Shown: piece by piece, positions 1 to 4,728 of the stretch
Position numbering within the stretch: position 1 is the stretch's first letter
How the letters are laid out: each line of letters begins with the position of its first letter
Assembly: GCA_002297865.1 (NCBI GenBank)
Contig: DBKX01000050.1
Location: 6,418 to 12,596, forward strand
Reading direction: 5' to 3'
Length of the DNA stretch: 6,179 nt
Source: Lachnoclostridium sp. UBA739
GTDB lineage: Bacteria > Bacillota_A > Clostridia > Lachnospirales > Lachnospiraceae
Position numbers and translations under genes: made by a program
The notes under the pieces: generated by a model
What the model saw: the letters and a program-made list of their open reading frames with translations, nothing else
The model's database searches: none
Told to the model about the DNA's origin: nothing

Positions 1-622
1 CGAAGTAAATCTCTACTGGCATGAAAGAACAGTATTTATCAAGAATTTCTTTTACACGATAGTCATTAGAGAATTCATAGCTGTCTTCATTTAAATAAAG
101 CGTAATTTCTGTACCTGCTTCTGTTCTGCTTCCTGCTGCCATTGTGAACTGCATTCCGCCTTCGGACTCCCATAAAACAGCCTCAGCACCGTCTTTATAG
201 GAAAGTGTATTAATCGTAACCTTATCTGCAACCATGAATGCAGAATAGAATCCTAAACCAAAGTGACCGATAATCTGGTCTTCATTTGTTTTATCTTTGT
301 ATTTATTCAAGAAATCAGTAGCACCAGAGAAAGCGATTTGATTGATATACTCTTTTACTTCATCTGCAGTCATACCAATACCATTATCGATAAATTTAAG
401 AGTTTTGTCTTCAGCATTTGCAATTACTTTAATCTGTGGCTTATAATCATCTGCTAATTTTGCTTCACCAATCATATCAAGTTTTTTAAGTTTTGTTATT
501 GCATCACAGCCATTTGATACTAACTCACGAATAAAAATATCATGATCAGAATATAACCATTTCTTTATAATAGGGAATATGTTTTCAGAATCAATTGATA
601 AATTACCTTGTTCGTTTACCAT
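1..622 (-). CDS. htpG: Molecular chaperone HtpG (Hsp90 family), N-terminal part; 3' end beyond the left edge
   Basis: Cytosolic ATP-dependent Hsp90 chaperone. The window holds 207 codons, covering the N-terminal GHKL ATPase domain; the middle and C-terminal dimerisation domains are cut off. Visible ATP-site motifs: RELVSNGCDA at residues 32-41, with the catalytic Glu33 and Mg/ATP-binding Asn37; DNGIGMT at 79-85, with the adenine-contacting Asp79; and the glycine-rich lid segment IGHFGLGFYSAFMV at 118-131. All key residues are present, so the protein should be active. The first helix reads FPIIKKWLYSDHDIF where E. coli-type HtpG has a sequence like LLDLMIHSLYSNKEIF, which suggests a divergent clostridial subtype. 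The ATG at 620-622 is chosen because AAGGAG (634-639) lies 11 nt upstream and the Hsp90 homology begins about ten residues later. A sigma-A promoter and a perfect CIRCE operator upstream imply heat-shock control by HrcA. Confidence 0.96.
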   Translation of the reverse strand, partial: MVNEQGNLSIDSENIFPIIKKWLYSDHDIFIRELVSNGCDAITKLKKLDMIGEAKLADDYKPQIKVIANAEDKTLKFIDNGIGMTADEVKEYINQIAFSGATDFLNKYKDKTNEDQIIGHFGLGFYSAFMVADKVTINTLSYKDGAEAVLWESEGGMQFTMAAGSRTEAGTEITLYLNEDSYEFSNDYRVKEILDKYCSFMPVEIYF

Positions 623-633
623 AATATTACTCA

Positions 634-639
634 CTCCTT
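634..639 (-). promoter_or_regulatory. Ribosome binding site of htpG
   Basis: On the minus strand this reads AAGGAG, a close match to the 16S anti-Shine-Dalgarno complement. It lies 11 nt before the ATG at 622, a slightly long but acceptable spacing, and it fixes the htpG start. Confidence 0.8.
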
Positions 640-657
640 GATTTCATTTATATTATG

Positions 658-679
658 AACACGCTATCAATTACGTGTT
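658..679. repeat. Short inverted repeat in the predicted htpG 5' leader
   Basis: The arms AACACG (658-663) and CGTGTT (674-679) flank a 10-nt loop. They fall about 12-33 nt downstream of the predicted transcription start, so they could form a six-base-pair hairpin in the mRNA leader, or be a small operator. A nearby TGTTC (681-685) repeats part of the arm. The stem is short and AT-flanked; it may be chance. Confidence 0.3.
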
Positions 680-696
680 ATGTTCGTCTGTATTAA

Positions 697-725
697 ATAT
701 TAATACTAGCGAATCCAAAAGTCAA
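697..725 (-). promoter_or_regulatory. Sigma-A promoter of htpG
   Basis: On the minus strand, -35 TTGACT (720-725) and -10 TAATAT (697-702) are separated by exactly 17 bp. Each hexamer differs from the consensus at one position. Transcription would begin near 690, giving a leader of about 68 nt. The promoter lies just downstream of the CIRCE element, 7 bp from its edge, which makes htpG transcription independent of read-through from the upstream gene. Confidence 0.8.
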
Positions 726-731
726 GGAAAA

Positions 732-760
732 ATTAGCACTCATTTTAAGTGAGTGCTAAT
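732..760 (-). terminator. Possible terminator hairpin formed by the CIRCE repeat
   Basis: In RNA from the upstream minus-strand gene the CIRCE symmetry would fold into an 11-bp stem with a 7-nt loop. With the arm's own final T, five T residues run from 760 down to 728 interrupted only by the stem boundary, giving a short T tract directly after the stem (728-732 on the minus strand). This is the only terminator-like structure between the stop at 794 and the htpG promoter, so CIRCE may double as a weak intrinsic terminator. The stem has modest GC content and the T run is short. Confidence 0.35.
733..759 (-). promoter_or_regulatory. CIRCE operator (HrcA binding site)
   Basis: A perfect TTAGCACTC-N9-GAGTGCTAA inverted repeat, identical in both arms and in spacer length to the CIRCE consensus. 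HrcA represses class I heat-shock genes (groESL, hrcA-dnaK operons) through this site. Here it precedes htpG, so htpG probably belongs to the HrcA regulon in this organism, unlike Bacillus subtilis, where htpG lacks CIRCE. Relative to the predicted start at 690 it covers about -43 to -69, upstream of the -35 box and not over the start site as is common. The symmetry extends by one pair outward (732/760) and one inward (742/750). Confidence 0.95.
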
Positions 761-793
761 AATTCAGATTCATTCCTTCAAAAAAGTCCATTT

Positions 794-1288
794 TTAGGCG
801 ATTTCTTCGTATTCAATTTCATAGTATTTCAAATATTTTTTCAGATCATAATCCCACTGTTCCTGCATCGTATGATCCATCGTAAATATACTATACGCTA
901 CACCTGTTGTTAAGATCATTTCCCCATTTTCATATTTCATATTCAGGCAAAACTGAGAAACATCATTTTCTTTCCAATCACCGCCAACTCGATGAATCAG
1001 ACGCAACTTGTTTTCCCTGGACAGATAGAACACTACTTTCATAGAAGCTGGCACCTTATTTCCTTTTATAATTTGAAACGCATAAGGCTTTACCTGATGC
1101 CACTTAATGTACTCTTCTTCTGTATCCAGTTCATCGGTATCGTACCATGATTGATTAATTTTTCCATTTATGTGAAATGCATTAAATGTAACAACATCTA
1201 ATTCTGATAGCAAAAAGTTATCAAATACTGTTTGAACCAGCAATTTTGACATAAACTTTTTTACATCACTTATTTTAAGACAAAGCAT
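794..1288 (-). CDS. DUF5721-like protein of unknown function
   Basis: A 164-residue protein with no signal peptide and no membrane segment, so probably cytosolic. Its overall pattern matches the DUF5721 family that I associate with Lachnospiraceae: an opening resembling DVKKFMSKLL (residues 9-18), then FDNFLL, a V-TFNAFHINGK strand (32-43), a W-K-YAFQIIKGNKVP block (63-80), FYLSRENKLRLIHRVG (87-102) and a C-terminal CLNMKYENG...LTTGVAYSIFTMD segment (114-138). No catalytic motif is evident and no function is known to me. The C-terminus is rich in Tyr and acidic residues. The ATG at 1286-1288 has GAGGG five nt upstream (1294-1298), better than Met13. It is co-directional with htpG, 171 bp away, but that gap holds htpG's own promoter and CIRCE, so the two are probably separate units. 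The family assignment rests on pattern memory. Confidence 0.8.
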   Translation of the reverse strand: MLCLKISDVKKFMSKLLVQTVFDNFLLSELDVVTFNAFHINGKINQSWYDTDELDTEEEYIKWHQVKPYAFQIIKGNKVPASMKVVFYLSRENKLRLIHRVGGDWKENDVSQFCLNMKYENGEMILTTGVAYSIFTMDHTMQEQWDYDLKKYLKYYEIEYEEIA

Positions 1289-1320
1289 GTAATCCCTCGT
1301 TTCTGTTCATATAAGCCTCG

Positions 1321-1349
1321 TTGACAAAGCTGTTTTATTATCTTAGAAT
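1321..1349 (+). promoter_or_regulatory. Sigma-A promoter of the M18 aminopeptidase gene
   Basis: A perfect -35 TTGACA (1321-1326) is followed after 17 bp by -10 TAGAAT (1344-1349). The start site would be near 1356, about 50 nt before the ATG at 1406. The -10 box overlaps by two bases the -10 of the divergent minus-strand promoter. Confidence 0.8.
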
Positions 1350-1356
1350 TATATCA
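1348..1356 (-). promoter_or_regulatory. Extended -10 promoter of the DUF5721-like gene
   Basis: The minus strand reads TGATATAAT, a perfect extended -10 (TGn plus TATAAT, with TATAAT at 1348-1353). The -35 region near 1371-1376 is poor (TTTTCT), as is usual for extended -10 promoters. Transcription would start near 1341, about 53 nt before the ATG at 1288. It overlaps the plus-strand promoter. Confidence 0.6.
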
Positions 1357-1392
1357 TATGTATTTTTAAAAGAAAACATAAACTCATAAGAA

Positions 1393-1398
1393 AGAAGG
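1393..1398 (+). promoter_or_regulatory. Ribosome binding site deciding the aminopeptidase start
   Basis: AGAAGG lies 7 nt before the ATG at 1406. An in-frame TTG at 1400 is only one base from this site, too close to be used, so the ATG is preferred and the protein begins MNAAITSLK. Confidence 0.75.
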
Positions 1399-1405
1399 TT
1401 TGCAA

Positions 1406-2695
1406 ATGAATGCAGCAATTACTAGTTTAAAAGAATTCATTACGGAAGCAACCTCTCCATACCATGTTGTTGCAAAGGCAAAACAAATATTGAATACAGA
1501 AGGGTTCACTGAACTTCCATTTGGAACCACTTGGAGTTTAGAAAATGGAGGGCGTTACTACACAATTCCATATGGAACTACACTTTACGCCTTCACAATT
1601 GGAAACGAACCAAGCAATCTGCCAAGTTTAAGAATCGCTACTGCTCATACAGATCATCCATGTTTTCATATTAAGCCGTTTCCTGAAATGACAGAACATA
1701 GCTATCTCAAAATCAACACAGAAGCATATGGTGGTTCTATCCTAAACACTTGGTTAGATCGTCCTCTTTCCGTCGCTGGAAAGGTTTGTATTAAGAGTGA
1801 CTCTGTCATGAATCCAGCCACAGTTTTATTTGATGCACAGGTTCCTTTGCTTACAATTCCTAACTTAGCAATTCATATCAATCGTGAAGTAAATAAAGGT
1901 GTGGAGTTGAATAAGCAAACTGATATAAGCCCTATTATCGGAATGATGAATGAAACTCTCAACAAAGACAACTTTTTCATGGAATACCTTGCAAAAGAAT
2001 TACAGGTTGACGTTACTGACATACTGGATTTCGATCTTAGTGTTTACTGTTTGGAAGAACCAACTACTATTGGTATGAATGAAGAATTTTTCTCTTCACC
2101 AAGATTAGACAATTTAACAAGTGTAGTTGCATGTTTAAAAGGAATTATCAATGATGAGAACGAACGGGATATTCACGTAATCGCATTATATGATAACGAG
2201 GAAATCGGTAGCCGCACAAAACAGGGTGCGGATTCTTCTCTTACCAATTTACTGCTTGAAAAGATTTATACTGGAATTGGACATGGGCGTGCAAGCATGT
2301 ACAATGCATATTTTAACAGCTTGATATTATCTGTTGATGTTGCGCATTGTCTCCATCCTAACTATACAGCCAAAAATGACCCAACATCCTATTGTGAACT
2401 TGGTAAAGGTGTTGTATTTAAGTTAGACAGTACACAAAAATATGCTTATGATACGGAAGCCGTAGCTATCTTAGAGCAAATTTGCATGGCTCATAATGCA
2501 AAGTATCAAAAGTTTGTTAACCGTTCTGATATTATAGGTGGCAGTACCCTCGGTACTATGATTTCTTCATGGATACCTATCAAGACTGTAGATATTGGTG
2601 TTCCGCTTCTTGCAATGCATTCAGCAAGAGAGTTAATGGGATGTCAAGACCAGATTGAATTAGAAAAAACCATTGAAGGCTTTTTTAAAGAATAA
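1406..2695 (+). CDS. apeB: M18 family zinc aminopeptidase (ApeB-like)
   Basis: Cytosolic dinuclear-metal aminopeptidase that removes N-terminal residues (the family often prefers acidic or neutral ones) from peptides, serving peptide recycling. At 429 residues it has the usual bacterial M18 length and is complete. Numbering from the ATG, the metal and catalytic residues are all visible: His81 in AHTDHP, Asp235 in SPRLDNL (bridging), the catalytic/ligand pair Glu265-Glu266 in YDNEEIGS, Asp311 in SVDVAHCLHPNY and His405 in LLAMHSARELMG. Other family blocks are NTWLDRPLSVAGKV (114-127) and GGSTLGTMIS (378-387). The Ser commonly found after HTD is His here. It resembles the ApeB (M18 aminopeptidase 2) type more than ApeA; the symbol follows from that and is less certain than the family. 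The gene has its own sigma-A promoter (1321-1349) and ends at a strong hairpin terminator, so it is monocistronic, divergent from the DUF5721-like gene and convergent with the GlgX-like gene. Confidence 0.95.
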   Translation: MNAAITSLKEFITEATSPYHVVAKAKQILNTEGFTELPFGTTWSLENGGRYYTIPYGTTLYAFTIGNEPSNLPSLRIATAHTDHPCFHIKPFPEMTEHSYLKINTEAYGGSILNTWLDRPLSVAGKVCIKSDSVMNPATVLFDAQVPLLTIPNLAIHINREVNKGVELNKQTDISPIIGMMNETLNKDNFFMEYLAKELQVDVTDILDFDLSVYCLEEPTTIGMNEEFFSSPRLDNLTSVVACLKGIINDENERDIHVIALYDNEEIGSRTKQGADSSLTNLLLEKIYTGIGHGRASMYNAYFNSLILSVDVAHCLHPNYTAKNDPTSYCELGKGVVFKLDSTQKYAYDTEAVAILEQICMAHNAKYQKFVNRSDIIGGSTLGTMISSWIPIKTVDIGVPLLAMHSARELMGCQDQIELEKTIEGFFKE

Positions 2696-2704
2696 AATAT
2701 TATT

Positions 2705-2765
2705 TTCGCGGTACTAATTGCCAAAGACATACTCTATGTCCTTGGCGGTAATCGCGAATTTTTTT
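2705..2765 (+). terminator. Intrinsic terminator after the aminopeptidase gene, possibly bidirectional
   Basis: A long interrupted hairpin: outer arms TTCGCG (2705-2710) and CGCGAA (2753-2758), inner arms GCCAA-a-GACAT (2720-2730) and ATGTC-c-TTGGC (2736-2746), loop ACTCT, followed on the plus strand by seven T (2759-2765). It lies 9 nt past the aminopeptidase stop. Read from the minus strand, the stem is followed by a poorer, interrupted T run, so it may also partly stop transcripts arriving from the convergent GlgX-like gene, whose stop is 17 bp away. Confidence 0.85.
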
Positions 2766-2781
2766 ATACGTATAACGTGAA

Positions 2782-4710
2782 TCAAGTTTCCATAAACACT
2801 ATGACCGTTCTCGCAGGAATCCGAAACGTTTTTTCCTTCACAATTCTATATCCATCTTTTAGTTCATCCTCGAACTCATGTTCAGTATTCACAACAACTG
2901 TCCATTGCTTTCCTTTAGACGGATTCGGAAGCGAAAACTCATGTTCCTCCCAATGAAAGTTATATGCAATATAGATGTCTTTATCAAATTCAGTACGACT
3001 TATTTTAACATATCGCCCACACAACAGTATTCCAAGCATTCTGCTATAATTGGTATAATCAGGATACCACGTTCTAAGTCCATGAAAAGATAAATCTGGA
3101 CATCCACACGAGATATAGTCCATTGTCCTTAATTGTTCCTCTCTGTGAAGAATTCTATGCTGTTTACGAAATGCGATACATCTCTTGGTATACTCAAATA
3201 TCCAATTATTTTTCTTTCGGTCATTCCAATTTAGCCAGGTGGTTTTATTATCTAAACAATAAGGGTTGTTATTACCGTTCTGAGTATTTCCAAACTCATC
3301 CCCGGCAACAAGTAATGGTACACCTTGACTAAAATACAACAGAATCAAAGCATTACGAATCTGCTTCTTCCTTAGTTCCAAAACCGATTTCTTTCTCGTT
3401 TTTCCTTCTGCACCACAGTTCCAGCTATAATTATAGTCTGTTCCATCTTGATTATATTCCCCGTTCTCTTCATTATGTTTTACATCATAAGAGACCATAT
3501 CCATTAATGTCATACTGTTGGTATTCGATAAGTAGTTTACAATAGCCTTCCCCTCAGGATTATTTTTAAAAGCATTGCTAAAGGACATTACCTGTTCCTC
3601 GTCTCCTTTTAAAAACTTTCTTGCTACGACCATAAAATTATCATTGTAGTCTGCCAAATGCTTTCTCTTCGGCACTCTGCCATCCAGGTAATAGCTATCT
3701 ACATTCCAATCAGAAGTAAAGAGTTTCGCTTGGTTAAGAATTGGATCAGTTGCCAGAAGTTTATCTGGAATCCACTCTTTGTTTACCTTAAAACCATCAA
3801 CCTGATAATACTTCTGCCAAAAATGTAAGCAGTCCGCAATCAAACTCTGATTGGTATTAAAACCAAAATAAAACTCCATATAGACTTCTATGTCATTTTC
3901 ATGCAAAGCATCTACCATTTCTTTAAACTCCAAACAGCAACTCTCTGGTTCTGTGGCATAGGATGCTTTTGGTGCAAAATAGAAGTTTTCTTCGGAATAT
4001 CCCCAATAATTCAATTTCCATTCCATTTCTTCATCATAGAACGGATGTGTAATAGATGAGGAAATGGGATATTTTTTCGTCAATGTGCAGTCATTTATCT
4101 CATTGAATTCGTAGCATGGCATCAATTCAATTGCATTTATACCTAATTCTTTGAAATACGGTATTTTCTCTATGATTCCTTTAAAAGTACCTTTTGCTTT
4201 CACGCCTGAAGACGAATCCATTGTGAATCCTCTTACATGCAAACGGTAAATGAAAAGTTCTGAAAAACTTATTTTTTGATTACCGCCTATTTTACAAAAA
4301 GCTTCTAGATTATTCACTTTATAATAAATCTGATCTTTTGCAACGGGAACTCCAAAACATTCCCGTCCAACCACCTGACGTGCATATGGATCTGTAATGA
4401 GTTTCCCACTTTTCTCGTAATAGTAGAAATACTCCCTGTCTTCATCCAATTGCACGATAACTGAAAAAACATCGCCAATACAATATTGTTCTTCAATGGG
4501 AATTACAATTTCCTGATCACTGTTGGAAGAGTAAATAGAATCAACCAATTCTATTCTGTCTACTCTACCAGAAAGAATATGAAGGCTGCAGTCTGCTTCT
4601 TCCATAAGCGAAATGGAAAATTGAATTCTTCCATGGTCTAGTGCATAGGCACCCAGCGGATACCCTGCACCTTTATCAAACTGAATTTTCTTATAACTCC
4701 CTTTTGTCAC
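2782..4710 (-). CDS. GlgX/isoamylase-like GH13 protein lacking the catalytic residues (predicted pseudoenzyme)
   Basis: Family members (GlgX, isoamylase, type I pullulanase) hydrolyse alpha-1,6 branches of glycogen in the cytosol; this one probably cannot. Domains of the 642 residues: CBM48-like beta-sandwich (about 14-110, ending KLITDPYARQVVG), GH13 barrel (about 152-520), C-terminal beta domain (about 575-642). Well-kept blocks are YRLHVRGFT (155-163), ELGINAIELMP (188-198), NYWGYSEENFYFAP (234-247), KHNEENGEYNQDGTDYNYSW (411-430) and GDEFGNTQNGNNNPYCLDN (470-488). The active-site motifs are altered: region I EFYFGF (279-284) for DVVYNH; region II GFKVN (306-310) for GFRFD, so nucleophile Asp becomes Asn310; region III LFTSDW (330-335) for IAEPW, acid/base Glu becomes Ser333; region IV NTNSM (396-400) for AHDGF, Asp becomes Asn398. 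The stretch between regions I and II looks shortened. The frame is intact. The start is GTG, with GGAGG six nt upstream. It follows the ABC-F gene by 18 bp. Function is inferred at best: glycogen binding, or partner of an active enzyme. Confidence 0.9.
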   Translation of the reverse strand: MTKGSYKKIQFDKGAGYPLGAYALDHGRIQFSISLMEEADCSLHILSGRVDRIELVDSIYSSNSDQEIVIPIEEQYCIGDVFSVIVQLDEDREYFYYYEKSGKLITDPYARQVVGRECFGVPVAKDQIYYKVNNLEAFCKIGGNQKISFSELFIYRLHVRGFTMDSSSGVKAKGTFKGIIEKIPYFKELGINAIELMPCYEFNEINDCTLTKKYPISSSITHPFYDEEMEWKLNYWGYSEENFYFAPKASYATEPESCCLEFKEMVDALHENDIEVYMEFYFGFNTNQSLIADCLHFWQKYYQVDGFKVNKEWIPDKLLATDPILNQAKLFTSDWNVDSYYLDGRVPKRKHLADYNDNFMVVARKFLKGDEEQVMSFSNAFKNNPEGKAIVNYLSNTNSMTLMDMVSYDVKHNEENGEYNQDGTDYNYSWNCGAEGKTRKKSVLELRKKQIRNALILLYFSQGVPLLVAGDEFGNTQNGNNNPYCLDNKTTWLNWNDRKKNNWIFEYTKRCIAFRKQHRILHREEQLRTMDYISCGCPDLSFHGLRTWYPDYTNYSRMLGILLCGRYVKISRTEFDKDIYIAYNFHWEEHEFSLPNPSKGKQWTVVVNTEHEFEDELKDGYRIVKEKTFRIPARTVIVFMET

Positions 4711-4716
4711 AATATG

Positions 4717-4721
4717 CCTCC
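4717..4721 (-). promoter_or_regulatory. Ribosome binding site fixing the GTG start of the GlgX-like gene
   Basis: The minus strand reads GGAGG, six nt before the GTG at 4708-4710. It lies inside the 18-bp gap after the TAG stop of the ABC-F gene, consistent with co-transcription and perhaps translational coupling. An ATG just upstream of this site is out of frame. Confidence 0.8.
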
Positions 4722-4728
4722 ATCCTCA

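Noticed and set aside
263..457. Plus-strand open frame opposite htpG
   Set aside because: It is antisense to the ATPase-domain coding sequence of htpG; the hydrophobic look comes from reading AT-rich codons backwards.
1400..1405. TTG as start of the aminopeptidase
   Set aside because: It is one base from the ribosome binding site; the ATG at 1406 has a normal 7-nt spacing.
2878..3332. Two plus-strand open frames opposite the GlgX-like gene
   Set aside because: They lie wholly antisense to a well-supported 642-codon gene, have no ribosome binding site I can see, and their translations resemble no family.
4314..4496. Short minus-strand frame inside the GlgX-like gene
   Set aside because: It overlaps the real gene in another frame, with no initiation signal or homology.
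2782..4710. Calling the GlgX-like gene a pseudogene
   Set aside because: There is no frameshift or stop in 642 codons, the ribosome binding site is strong and non-catalytic blocks are well conserved; random decay would not target only the active site.
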